From contig JAGTJM010000005.1 of assembly GCA_020747015.1 (NCBI GenBank), forward strand, positions 1 to 64,000: 64,000 nucleotides of DNA, given 5' to 3'. The position numbers and the translations under genes are program-made. The stretch's first letter is position 1, and every line of letters begins with the position of its first letter. The notes beneath the pieces are model-generated. The model was given only the letters and a program-made list of their open reading frames with translations, ran no database searches and was not told the DNA's origin. Source of the DNA: Pyrenochaeta sp. MPI-SDFR-AT-0127 (taxonomy: Eukaryota > Ascomycota > Dothideomycetes > Pleosporales > Cucurbitariaceae). Positions 23,101 to 34,082 of this stretch are shown here, piece by piece.

Positions 23101-23209
23101 CGTTGGTGAGGCATTTCATTTCGACGATTCGGCGCTGGACAATAATATGGGCCTCGGGGACGTCGACTGGCTGGGCTCTGGGGATGCCAGCCTTGCTATT
23201 GAAGCTTAA
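20103..23209 (+). CDS. Zn(II)2Cys6 transcription factor, CTF1/FarA/FarB family
   Basis: Four exons: 20103-20347, 20591-20772, 20832-21340 and 21515-23209; introns 243, 59 and 174 bp; 877 codons (876 aa). The zinc cluster is Cys44-x2-Cys47-x6-Cys54-x8-Cys63-x2-Cys66-x6-Cys73 in KACQCCRARKVRCNV...CTNCRLDEVDC, preceded by a basic KRRASK nuclear signal. After the linker comes the conserved EHVPHSIYQS (crossing a splice), then the fungal transcription-factor middle domain, about residues 190-520 (EFVHPYMPLLDLHDFL, VMFAGSAFIDM, YETPDDQKDTWHWMGVA, THTIGLH-like AHTIGLHRN). The acidic C-terminus with DDGDFDSLLNLD is a likely activation region. The cluster and middle domain match Aspergillus FarA/FarB and Fusarium CTF1 (cutinase transcription factor), which bind CCTCGG and switch on beta-oxidation, glyoxylate and cutinase genes in response to fatty acids. 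The CQCC form and EHGAPC lean towards FarB/CTF1-beta. The first splice is the least certain. Confidence 0.87.
21426..21454. repeat. 10 bp direct repeat running into a 12 bp palindrome, inside an intron
   Basis: GCACATGTTC occurs twice in tandem at 21426-21435 and 21436-21445, and the second copy merges with the perfect palindrome TTCACATGTGAA at 21443-21454. It lies in the third intron of the zinc-cluster regulator (21341-21514). A function is not known. Confidence 0.85.
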
Positions 23210-24434
23210 AACTCAAAGGGCCTTTTCACTTTATTTTTCTTTCTGAAGCGCATACTAGGGGGCGAACAGGGCCAAAAGTTCTGCTTCACATTTCATTGGA
23301 TCCGAAAGCTCGATTTCTGCGATGATATCCACCGTGTATTTTCTACCGCACACCTGTTTTGATTCTTCTGGTTCAGAGTTGAATAGGTCATGACTAGGGA
23401 GGGGGCGTGGGAAGGGCGAACGACCGAGACGAAAAAGTGCTTTCCATGATAATGGCAGGACAAACGCAAAGTTTATGAAACAGCGAAATGAACATGTGAA
23501 CTTTTCAAATCATTTTCTCTCGCTTGATCTGCACAAGTTCCGTGAATCCAGAGATTAATGTGAACGCCACGAGGCTCCAAAGTGTCTTCGTTCTAACATT
23601 TTCCTATAAACCAATTCTGCATATTCTGTCAAAAAGCCCCACAACCCACATCTCTTCGACCATTTCAACAAACCCCCTTTTCCATCATTTTACCCCCTTG
23701 CATTAGGACCCCCTCGTCCCTTCCATAAACCCTGACGCGTCACTCCCCGACCCGCCATCCTAGTCGCCCTGCACCCTCGCAATCTTCCCACGCAGAACTT
23801 TCGGAATACATGCAGCCCTTTCCGGATGCCGTGTAGGCCTATCCCAGCTCCCATCCGGCGCTTCCTCGTGGCGATCCCACAGGAGCTGTTCGCAAGGATT
23901 CGGTTCTGGGCGGGCGATACGGACCTTGGGGAGCGGAGTGGAGTGGAGTGGGTGACTTGCAGCACGCTAGGCGAGGATCATGGGTGGGTACAAAGTGCGG
24001 TGGTCGGTCTGTAACTTGTTTGCTGGATGAAGAACTCCGAGATCTGGTGGGAGGATTGCTTGCATAGTGGGGGTATGCGTGTATGCGTGTGAGCGAGTGA
24101 AGGGTTTTCCGGTAGTAATTGTGGTACCGGTTTAGGATGCTGGAGGAGAGCCGACGTTTCGCCTGTTGATGGGGAATGTTTCCAGCGTCGGTTATATAGT
24201 GCTCGAGACGAGAAGAGTATGCAGAGTGGTGTGGTCAAGAAGCCAGGCTGTGGTTTGAGCTCAATGTATGGTAAACATAAGCTCTTGATTGGTATTAATT
24301 AAGGTAAGAAGAGAAGAATCTTCTGGGTACCGCAGTACAAGCAAGAATGGACGCCCTGGCGCCTTTGATCGCATGTTGAATGACAGCTTCTCCGTCTTTT
24401 CGTCTTCGGCTCTTCTTTTTGCCCCATCCCCCGT
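23210..24434. other. Intergenic, tail-to-tail between the regulator and the ethanolamine kinase
   Basis: A 1.2 kb gap between convergent stops. It has a strongly C/T-rich plus strand at about 23640-23780 and a short GGAGT repeat at about 23930-23950. No gene was recognised. Confidence 0.55.
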
Positions 24435-25817
24435 CTACTCCTCTTGGGCCCATCGTTCTTCTCTCTCTGTCTGCTTCTGGACCTCGCCATTGACTGCTTT
24501 TTTCCATGCCCAGTATTCGCCCAGTCGAACTTCGGCATAGCTGGCATAGTCAAAGTCGATTAGCGAAATCTGCGCCTGTATCAATGCCCAAATACCCCAG
24601 TAGAAGCCGGGCACACCCCGGAATCTATCAACCTGCTCGAACAGCTCTTCCAGCTCTGAATCCTTATATGTACGGTTCTGATGCGTGCTAAATGAGCGCA
24701 GATACTCGCGCAAAAAGGCACGGCGGACGTTACGTGTGGGCATAGCGCTATAGTCGCAATCAAAACCACCCCACTCAGCGAAGTGGTTCGCAATGTCAAA
24801 TGAGGCTGGTGCAGGTGTAGCATACTCGTAGTCGATGAATGCCACAGTTGCTGCCGTCTCAGGTTCTTCAGACCCGCCCGACGCACTGGACCGACGGGAT
24901 GCAGCAGCGGATGAGGGCGAGGGTTCGATGATCACGTTGCCGGAGAGGAGGTCGCAATGGGCGAAGACAAACGCATTGGAGCCACCGACGCCAGGCGTAT
25001 CACCTAGCATCTTCGTAAGGCTCTCCAATTCGTGCATCAACTCATCTCGGCGGTTCGATTGCGCGGAGGTCGCTTTCGGCAGCGCGGAAATCCATTTCTG
25101 CATAGTAGTCCACACATTCGGGACAGGCTTGCCTGGCGTGAGTTCTGCCATGGCTGCCAGGGACGCACGTTTATTCGCAGGAGTGAGTTGAGATGGCGCA
25201 GGACATGTGCTGCTAATACTGGATATAGGTAATGTTGCATGCCATTCTCCCAGTCTTTGAGCTACTCCTCGCCATACTTCTGGCCGACGCAAATCGGCGG
25301 GCGCACAGACGCTGCCTGATATGTACTTGTATAGGAGACCGTTTTCAAACCGGGCATGTAGAGTGGGCGCGAGCCCGTGGCGGGCAAGAAGGGAGTGAGA
25401 CCGAGTCTCCTCTGCAGACAACGTTAGCTTCCAAAGGTAGTAGTCACCAACTGTGCCACTCACTCTCGCGATCTATAAGGATATCAGTTCCTTTGCCATA
25501 TGCACGAAGCAGAATCGCCTCCTCGTCGATCTCTGCCTTTGAAAGCCCTGGCAGCTTGTTCACCGCTTTTAGGAGCTACCCTTCATCTTAGCCAAATGTC
25601 CGACAAGGAACCTATAGCACACAGGAGGAGGGTGAATCAAGCGTACCGTATTGGTGATGCCATCCGTGAACCTCACAAACTCAATCGTGTCTCTGGTTTC
25701 TTTCCATTCCGGCCGCAGGGTGAGTATCAGGTTGAGGGCCGAATTGTGCGAGTCTGAGTTATCATAGTACTGTGGTATGTGCCGTAGCGAGTCGTAGGGC
25801 GACTGAGCTTTACTCAT
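24435..25817 (-). CDS. Ethanolamine kinase (choline/ethanolamine kinase family)
   Basis: Three exons: 25817-25647, 25575-25464 and 25411-24435; introns 71 and 52 bp; 420 codons (419 aa). The order of motifs fits the family: ATP-binding N-lobe with RFTDGITNTLLKA (crossing the first splice), EEAILLRAYGKGTD, the LIDRE segment, FENGLLYKYISG; then the Brenner motif FAHCDLLSGN (catalytic Asp and Mg-binding Asn) at about residue 245, and the choline-kinase motif FIDYEYATPAPASFDIANHFAEW at about 283-305 in two adjoining pieces. FENGLLY and IANHFAEW point to ethanolamine rather than choline preference. It phosphorylates ethanolamine in the first step of the CDP-ethanolamine (Kennedy) pathway in the cytosol. 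A Ser/Ala-rich insert (SPSSAAASRRSSASGGSEEP) sits between the two catalytic motifs, which is longer than usual. The start ATG is preceded by a plausible leader. Confidence 0.88.
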
Positions 25818-27473
25818 GGTGGTATGCTGCCTCGTGGTCAGTTGCAAATCGGTAGTGTGGGATTTGAGGACAGGAGTGGCCCCGAGAATGGGTAACTCTC
25901 GCCTATCATGTGAAAGAGCAAGGACTCCACTTTGGCGGCCAGCGAAATCGCGCGTGGACATGACTTACGGACTGAAGGAAACTAAGGCTGTGGGGTGCAA
26001 GACAATGGTTTCGCTGGAACAACTGGGTGTGGAGAGACTTGGAGAGACAAGAGTACGACGCAGGAACAAATCGCAGGGCCGTTTTCCTGGGGATCGGGGT
26101 CGCGTGGGCCCTTTTCAAGACGGCACTTTCCCCTGTTCTAGCCCCGCAGGCGCCACACGCCCAAAGACCCTGTCCCCTTGCACCAACAGCCACGGTGACG
26201 TCTGTTGTCTTACCTAGCTTGAGCAACTCCCAAGGTAGCACAAAGTCTCCAGAAACCGACGCTGGAAAATACGTTACTCCGCTCACCCTCCTTCATCCTG
26301 CCCAGGCGGCTAGGTCGGGTGCACAAAATGCAGTCTGTGGCTTGATCTGCGGGCATACGACTCCTGTGGGGCTTGTTCACCGTCACACCTCACCCACGGA
26401 GTCGTGGGAGTGTGGCGCCGATTGGCCGTCGGCAACCGTGGTGATGAGCGATGGCAGGGCACATGATTGCGCATGCTAGTTGAACATTGTGGTGCTCGAT
26501 GACGCTATTCCTGCTGCCAGGCAAGCTTTCGGTCGAACTCGAGTTACTGATCATGAGCTTGGATCTGGATAACTAGTCTCCGAGAATTTACCTGTCCATG
26601 AACAATCCAGAGAGCATATGAGGAGGAAAAAGTTAGATGAGAAACGCAGAGTGACCAGAGCTGGAAGAAGAAGCAAAGAAAGCAAAACGCAAAAAGAAAG
26701 ACCAGTGGGCATGCTGCAAGTCGAATGTAATATTTTCTCATCTTCTAGCCACACTCTACCCACATGCGCACCAGCCTGAAGTCCAGTCAGCTGGTGAACG
26801 CAGAGCTGCGAGTTTTGCTATGGGAGTGCCCAGCAACTACGCCATATTCCCTCAGGAAGACTTTATAGCCAGAACCTGAAGAAGTAGACATACAACTAGA
26901 GTAAAACAAAGCAAAAGACGAGAGGGATATTCCCGCTTTGAGAGCATAGGCTATCCTCACTAGCAGAGCACTGAACAAGATGACATGACGTATGCATTGC
27001 TCGTGCGAGGGACTATGTTCGATGAAGAGAAGCTGAGTATCAAAAGAGGTTGTATGTGTGTTGGAGCAGTGAATAAGTGCTGTTGACAACGGCAACGATG
27101 ACAGACATGGCAAGAATATTGTGAAGTGCGTAAGGAGCAGTGACAGGCAAGCAAAGCATTTGAAGACATACGTTGAAACGACCTTGGTGAAATGTGGTGG
27201 TCGACACGCCTTCTATTTGGGAAGGAGCTAGCAACATGACACATCCATCGCGACTGACAGCGGAAGCAAATGAAGAGCAGACTGCGTGAAAGGTATTAAA
27301 TTTTGTAATTCTTGTTTGCCCGCGTATTGCATAGGCTGTGCAAAGTCTAGACCAGAGTAACATGTTCGCCCAAACGAACATTGCATGCACTTCCCTCAAA
27401 CCCACACTCTTTGTCTAGCCATGAAAACATGAGCATCCCAATTGCACCGGCACCTATGATACAAACAGCGCAC
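25818..27473. other. Intergenic between ethanolamine kinase and ACL2
   Basis: A 1.66 kb gap between two minus-strand genes. It should contain the kinase promoter next to 25818 and the ACL2 3' region next to 27473. Several open frames on both strands up to 150 codons are present without any recognisable domain. No repeat or RNA gene is seen. Confidence 0.5.
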
Positions 27474-29406
27474 TTAACCAGAGAACTCCTTGATATCGGT
27501 CGTCTTGCCCGGTACAAGCGCCAATGGGACGATACCTGAGACGTGCATCTCCGGGCCGTACACATGCATGTCGAGACCGAGCTCTTGGCCGACATTCTTG
27601 ATGTTCTTGAGACCCTCCTGGTAGTTGGGGCCAGCACGACGGATCCAGATCTGGACCTTGTGCTCAATGAGGAGAGGAGCAACTTCTCGTAGAGCGCGAA
27701 TGACACCCTTGAAGGTTGAGGCCACGTTGGTGAAGTTGGCAATACCACCACCGATGAACAGGACCTTGCCTTCAGTGTGTTGAGGAGCGCGGAGCATAAG
27801 GTCGAGGACAGTACGGGCATAGTGGAAAGTCTGAGTCTCGGTTGGCGCACCAGAGTACTCACCATAGTTGGCGAGTTCGCTGGCGAAACCAGCAGAGGCA
27901 ATGGCATCTGCGTACACAACGGACGCACCACCACCAGCAACGAGGGTCCAGACACGGCCAGTGGCGTTAAGGATGGTGAGCTTCAGGGAAGCACCAGTCT
28001 TAGCGTCCATCTCAGCGATGTAGGCCTCCTCTTTGCTCATCTCACGACCGAACGGAGCCGGGAACTCTAGAGGTGGGCCGACATCGATAGTTGTCTTGGC
28101 CTCCTTTGAGGGAGCAGTTGGTATGCCGAGCGCGCTTGCGCTGCGAGCAACCGCCCATTTGGCACCGCACTCGAACTCAGCAGTCTGGTCGATCTTGGCA
28201 GCAAGATCCAGGAAGTGTACCTCCGCTGATGTGGCCTCAGCATTGGGAATGACAACGAGAGGGTTGATCTCAAGGTAGCTGTCAACTATGTTAGCAATGT
28301 CGTGGTTCGAGTGCGAGGACAACTCACGTGAACTGGCAGTCAACGTAGACGGCGTATAGCCTCGAGATGAAGTCGACGAGGACGTTGTGAACACCCTTGG
28401 GGACCTTCTTCAACAGGGTGGAAGCGATTTCCTCATTGGAAGGATACTCCTTGAGGTCAACAGGAATGAGAAGCTTCTCAGCCTTCTCATCGACATCGCC
28501 AACATCAACACCACCCTCGTGGGTGAAGAGAATCCAATCACCCTAAAGCGGAAACGTTAGCGTTCAGATCGGAACATGATTGGCACGATCGTGCAGTAGC
28601 AGTAAGCCCAGCTGAAAGGAGCCGCAACACCACGGCTCAGGAAATTTGGCAGCGCGAAACAAGTGCCGTAACAGGGTAGTAGGTTGGAAAATTGACATGT
28701 GAAAGTGGACGTGCGTATCGCGTATAAGTAGGTGCAGTGCAGAAGTGGGTCGGGAATTGTTTCCCTTCGTCCGGCCGGGTTCAAACAAAACCAGACAAAG
28801 CGCCCGTGTGTTTGAGCCAGCTTTTCGCTCCCACTTGTGCTATAGCATCCCGCAGAGCCGCATGTGAAAATGTTCGCCCCAAACTTGCAGCCACGCCTGC
28901 GACAAAACTCGCCCGAAACGAGGCAAAGCTGAGATGCATAAGAAAGAGATGGAAAATGGACGTACCTCTCGCACCGAGTTGATGTTGATGTAGTACTCAG
29001 TATCTTGGGGATGGGGAACAAAGGGCTCGACCAAAAACTGCCTCAGGACACCATCGACAGTCTCGACCCGCTGCGGCTGTCCTGCCCTCGCCTCGATCCA
29101 CGCGCGAGCCTCCTCCCACGTCTTGTTCAAGGCCAAAAGCCCGCTCTTGCCTCGCCTCTTGATGAGTTGATCTGGCTTTGCGACAAACTTGGATCCGGCA
29201 GTCAAGAGCCACGGGTATGTGGCCTCGGCCTGGTCGAGCACGCCCTTGATGTCGGCATCGGCTGCGAAGTACAGCGATGCTAGCTTGGAGGGTGGGTTGT
29301 GTGTTGCTGATGCGGGCAGAGGCGTGGGCTTGATTACGGGAGCGCGGGTAAGGTGGTAGTTGAGGATGGCCTTGCCGTCGGCCTCGAGGATGGATTTGGC
29401 AGACAT
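27474..29406 (-). CDS. ACL2: ATP-citrate lyase subunit 2 (ATP-grasp/citrate-binding subunit)
   Basis: Three exons: 29406-28966, 28542-28328 and 28278-27474; introns 423 and 49 bp; 487 codons (486 aa), the normal size of the smaller fungal ACL subunit. Together with ACL1 it converts citrate, CoA and ATP to acetyl-CoA and oxaloacetate in the cytosol, the main source of cytosolic acetyl-CoA for fatty acids and sterols. The N-terminus MSAKSILEADGKAILNYHL and KPDQLIKRRGKSGLL form the ATP-grasp-like part (succinyl-CoA synthetase beta-like), with LEINPLVV after the second splice. The C-terminal citrate-binding part has VAGGGASVVYADAI, ELANYGEYSGAP and FIGGGIANFTNVA. The first intron is unusually long for this locus. 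The gene is transcribed divergently from ACL1 across 1.16 kb, the arrangement known from other Pezizomycotina. Confidence 0.96.
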
Positions 29407-30567
29407 TGTGAAGAGTGGTCAAACTGGGAGGCTGTGAGTGCTGGCTTCAAGGTTATGGTGCTCGCGTGAGGAGAAGACAATGGGTGGCAGAAAAAAAGAT
29501 ATGGCGAGAAAAGAGAGGCTCAGAGGGTTCGCGGTGTGGGCTCCCGAGGACGGTTCCGGTAATATCGCTACGGACCTTATGTGGGTGTCCGGACAGGAAG
29601 CAGTTCGGAGGGTGGGTGAGGGGGCCGGGACACAAGAGAGAGGCCAAATAAGCCGGCGAAGATTGGTGGGACGTACCTGTATATGGTTGAGGGTCGACAC
29701 TCGGGGCTGTTCAAGATGAGTATGAGGAATTGATGGCGAGGAATGCGTGTCAAGCGGCTACTGAGGGGAGCTTTGGGAACGGCGGTCTGATGTTTTTTTG
29801 CGTTGAGCTTGGGGGGTCGCAGGGTTGGGATGCGCAATGCAGGCTAACGCACTCGGCCCATTGCTAGCCAACCAGCAACGAGCAGCCCCAACCAGGGGCA
29901 CAGCGACAACGACGGCCAGCACGACCAGGGCGCGGCCTCAACGAGCCCAAAGAAGCATTCCGGCGGGTGCTGGGAGATATCAACAGGCGCAATTGACCCC
30001 ACGCGGCCGTTCCAGCAGCTTCAATTGCCCTTGCCCGCACTCCGGAGCGCTGTCTGAGGGGCCTGCGAGACACACGGCTCCCCTTCACCGCCCGCACGCT
30101 AAGCGGCCCGGCCTTAACCCCAACAACGCAAGAGTCGAGCAGGGACCTCAACACCGCCCAAAGAAACACTTGCACCACCCAAAACTTCGGAAGGACTCGC
30201 AGCTCTTCTCTCTCGCAACCTTCTCCCCATTCATCCAGCCAACTCCGCCGTGCCCACTGCACCGTCTTGCTTCCATAAGGTGAGCCTCCCTCGTGCTCCT
30301 CTGGCCCCCTCCCCCTAACAAACTTTCCATCCCACCTGCCGCGTTCCTGCGTGCCTTGTCCACCCCCCCAAAAAGCCCCCCAGCTCCCCATCAGCTTTTT
30401 TTTTCGGCTCCCATTTCGCTCCAGCCCTCACGTCAGCCAGCGCCAATTGCCCGAGCCCAGCACCACGCTGAGCCGAGTTCCGACCTTGACTGACATTTGT
30501 GCGCACATAGACGCTTCTTTATTCTCTCAAAGCTCCAGATCGTCCATTAGACGCACAGCTGGCCACG
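29407..30567. promoter_or_regulatory. Bidirectional ACL2/ACL1 promoter region
   Basis: 1161 bp between the two divergent ACL start codons, the only place for both promoters. A CCGAGG (CCTCGG on the other strand) lies at 29544-29549, 138 bp before the ACL2 ATG; one copy in this length is about the chance rate. The ACL1 side has a long pyrimidine-rich leader from about 30280 to 30480 and a probable leader intron (separate entry). ORFs here are chance frames in C-rich sequence. Confidence 0.7.
30280..30510 (+). other. Candidate intron in the ACL1 5' untranslated leader
   Basis: ATAAG|GTGAGC at 30280 makes a good donor, and TTGACTGACATTTGTGCGCACATAG ending at 30510 (in two pieces: branch-like CTGAC, acceptor CACATAG) makes a good acceptor 57 bp before the ACL1 ATG. 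The enclosed 231 bp are pyrimidine-rich. Splice consensus only; no transcript evidence. Confidence 0.4.
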
Positions 30568-32802
30568 ATGCCTACCGCAGCGCCCGCCAACGGGAACACA
30601 CCCCAACAAGCAGCCACGTCTGCGAGCGATGGCCTCTCGCCCAACGACAACATCCGTCGTTTTGCAGCTCCCAGCCGGCCATTGAGCCCCCCGGCTGCCC
30701 ACACTCTCTTCCATCCCAAGACACGATGCTTCGTCTAGTAAGAGATCACCATGGCGGCAAAACTACAGCGAGAATGGAGCTCTAACAGCGTGCCAACAGC
30801 GGTCTGCAGCCCCGTGCCGTGCAAGGCATGCTCGACTTTGACTTCATCTGCAAGCGCAAGCAGCCCTCCGTGGCCGGCATCATCTACACATTCGGCGGTC
30901 AATTCGTCAGCAAAATGTGCGTGCCAAGCAACACAGCTTTCAATGTGCCTTTGCACGGCTAACCATGAACTGCAGGTACTGGGGAACCAGCGAGACCCTG
31001 CTGCCCGTCTACCAGTCAGTCGAGAAGGCCATTGGCAAGCACAGCGATGTCGACACCGTTGTCAACTTTGCCTCGTCCCGTTCAGTCTACCAGTCCACCA
31101 TGGAACTGCTGGAATACCCGCAAATCAAGTCCATTGCTATCATTGCTGAGGGTGTACCTGAGCGAGTAAGTCTCCATTGCAGCCAGAGCACACTTGGGTC
31201 GTGATACTGACCATTGCTAGCGTGCCCGAGAAATCCTGCATGTCGCCCAGAAGAAGGGCGTCACCATCATCGGCCCCGCTACCGTTGGTGGCATCAAGCC
31301 TGGTGCGTTCAAGATTGGCAACACTGGTGGTATGATGGACAACATCGTCGCCTCCAAGCTGTACCGTCCTGGCTCCGTCTCCTACGTCTCCAAGTCCGGT
31401 GGTATGTCCAACGAGCTGAACAATATTATCGCAAACACCACCGACGGTGTACTCGAGGGTGTTGCCATTGGTGGTGACAGGTACCCTGGTACCACCTTCA
31501 TCGACCACGTTCTCCGATACCAGTCTGACCCTGACTGCAAGGTCATTGTGCTGCTCGGTGAGGTCGGTGGTGTTGAGGAATACCGTGTCATTGAGGCGGT
31601 CAAGTCTGGCCAAGTCACCAAGCCAATTGTCGCATGGGCTATCGGTACCGTCGCTGGTATGCTCAAGACTGAGGTTCAGTTCGGCCACGCTGGCTCGTTT
31701 GCCAACTCTCAGCTCGAGACTGCGGTAACCAAGAACAAGTCCATGAGGGACGCTGGTATCTACGTACCGGAGACCTTTGAGGAGATGCCCGGCACTCTTG
31801 CTCAGGTTTACCAGAAGTTGGTCAAGGACGGAACCATCAAGCCCAAGGCCGAGCCCATTGTGCCCAAGATTCCCATTGACTACTCATGGGCGCAGGAACT
31901 CGGTCTCATCCGAAAGCCTGCTGCCTTCATTTCCACCATTTCCGACGACCGTGGCCAAGAGCTGCTGTACGCGGGTATGCCCATCTCCGACGTTTTCAGG
32001 GAGGAGATTGGCATTGGTGGTGTCATGTCGCTCCTTTGGTTCCGTCGCCGCCTGCCCAACTACGCCAGCCGCTTCCTCGAGATGGTACTCATGTTGACTG
32101 CCGATCACGGTCCAGCTGTGTCTGGTGCCATGAACACTATCATCACCACTCGTGCTGGCAAGGATCTCATCAGCGCCTTGGTCTCTGGTCTACTGACCAT
32201 TGGCTCGCGCTTCGGTGGTGCTCTTGATGGCGCCGCCGAGGAGTTCAGCAAAGCCTTTGACAAGGGTCTCAGCCCTCGTGACTTTGTTGACACCATGAGG
32301 AAGGAGAACAAGCTGAGTAAGTCATTGAGCTCCCCTTGAAATTACCGTCAGTCGCTAATGAATCCCAGTCCCTGGTATTGGCCACAGGATCAAGTCCCGC
32401 AACAACCCTGATCTCCGTGTCGAACTCGTCAAGGAGTACGTCAAGAAGAACTTCCCAAGCACCAAGTTGCTCGATTACGCCCTTGCTGTCGAGTCAGTAA
32501 CCACTTCCAAGAAGGACAACCTCATTCTCAACGTTGACGGCTGCATTGCTGTGTGCTTCGTTGACTTGGTTCGCAACGGCGGTGCGTTCACCAACGAGGA
32601 GGCTGAGGACTACCTGAAGATGGGTGTTCTCAACGGTCTGTTCGTCCTCGGCCGAAGCATTGGTCTGATTGCCCATTTCCTTGACCAGAAGAGGTTGAGG
32701 ACCGGTCTCTACAGGCATCCTTGGGACGACATTACGTACCTCCTGCCTTCGCTCGCCGGTGGTGCGCCAGGTAACGAGGGCCGTGTCGAGGTCAGCTTGT
32801 AG
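30568..32802 (+). CDS. ACL1: ATP-citrate lyase subunit 1 (CoA-ligase/citrate synthase-like subunit)
   Basis: Five exons: 30568-30737, 30800-30916, 30976-31165, 31221-32316 and 32369-32802; introns 62, 59, 55 and 52 bp; 669 codons (668 aa). The N-terminal DNIRRFAAPSRPLSPPAAH and TRCFVYGLQPRAVQGMLDFD (crossing the first splice) are standard for ascomycete ACL1. The succinyl-CoA ligase alpha-like half carries GPATVGGIKPG, GNTGGMMDNI and SKSGGMSNELNNII. The catalytic phosphohistidine lies in QFGHAGSFAN at about residue 314. The C-terminal citrate-synthase-like half has MLTADHGPAVSGAMNT and GLFVLGRSIGLIAHFLDQKR near the end. The subunit pairs with ACL2 for cytosolic acetyl-CoA formation. Strong codon bias towards C-ending codons agrees with high expression. 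Confidence 0.96.
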
Positions 32803-34082
32803 GATTGCGTTTGAAGAAAAAAGGAGGGCGAGGGTATATCCAGTTCTGGTCGTGACTTGACGTTGAACCTGAACAGGCGTTTTATGCGTGGTAGACAAAG
32901 TTCTTACACAGACTTGTGGGGCTATTGTAGCACTATTCGCTTTGCTGTGGGCGGAGATATAGTTTTAATGTCAAACGATACACACACGAGCTATGTTCCC
33001 GTGATCCTTCTGATGCATGAAGAAAGTGCCTGCATTCGCAAGCCAACGCTACTGTGCTTGTGTTCAACACAGTTCAGTCAGAAGATGGAAGAACCTTCGA
33101 TGTCTAGCCTCAGGCAGGACAATCCTTCGTGCCTACAATCGACTGCCCACGTGGTCGGTTGTTGACGAGGCGGGGACCATGGTGATCCGTGGGCGGCCTA
33201 CAATTCTACTGACTTTTACACATGCCCCACATAGCCCTACAATCCTCCTCTACCCTTACAATAGCTGCATGAGCAAAATCATGTAGGGCAACAGGATGCA
33301 TGAGGTTGTACACCATTGTCAATGCAGGTACCCTCTGTAGCGGATTCGCATTCTCACCGCAGGGCTAGAGTCTCTCCGGATGTGCCTGAGAGCAATGACG
33401 TCTTTCCGTTCACCAGCCGCTGGGACCAGCCAGTCCGAGTATGCGTCGGTACTTGAGCTGGCCTTGGAAGAGTTAGCTATACGACGGGCTAACTACGCAT
33501 GGCATAGCGAGCTGAGCTTCTGTGAATGATCTCAGCTTACCCCCGCCGAACCCGCTCCCAGCCTCCTCCACAAGTCCGGGCGTGCACAGCATCAAGCTGT
33601 TGCGTGAGCTTCGCCGGTAAATTTATGGTGTTGAATGCAGCAGATTCGGATGCGGTGCGACTACAGCGGAATGCAGAGTCTTTGTTCGAATGCTGAAAGG
33701 TTGCTCTCCGCGGACAATCACATAAAGGTAGCTCGCTTGAGCAAGACGACATGGCCAGTCATGATGCCGTGATGCAGCTACCCCGCCGGCCAGGATGCAG
33801 CTCTGAGCGAGCTCTAGCCTTATCCCGCGCTATTCACTCAATGGGCTTTTTCCGCGCCGCAATAGTATTGGGGGCCTCTTTGTGTTGGCATGATAAGCCC
33901 GCTTGCTTGCCCAGATGCCTTGCAAGTGCTGCATGCGAGCTTGTGATGTGCCGAAAGGATAAGTAGAGCTTCGCTCCCGGAGTCGGCGCCGTGGTCAGCC
34001 TGGTTGCTGGTCTCTCGCCAGTCTTCTCGCACTTTGTACTTTTGGTGTTGACCTGCTTTTCACACCACCGTCACTACACACA
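32803..34082. other. Intergenic between ACL1 and the phosphatase-like gene
   Basis: A 1.28 kb gap between two plus-strand genes: ACL1 3' region on the left, promoter of the next gene on the right. Only short, unremarkable open frames are present and nothing else was recognised. Confidence 0.5.

Noticed and set aside
28557..29021. 154-codon minus-strand frame within the long ACL2 intron
   Set aside because: It covers the intron with no domain, and using it would break the conserved ACL2 protein.
29864..30391. 175-codon minus-strand frame in the ACL promoter
   Set aside because: Gly/Arg/Trp-rich reading of a C-rich leader; it lies across the ACL1 leader and has no domain.
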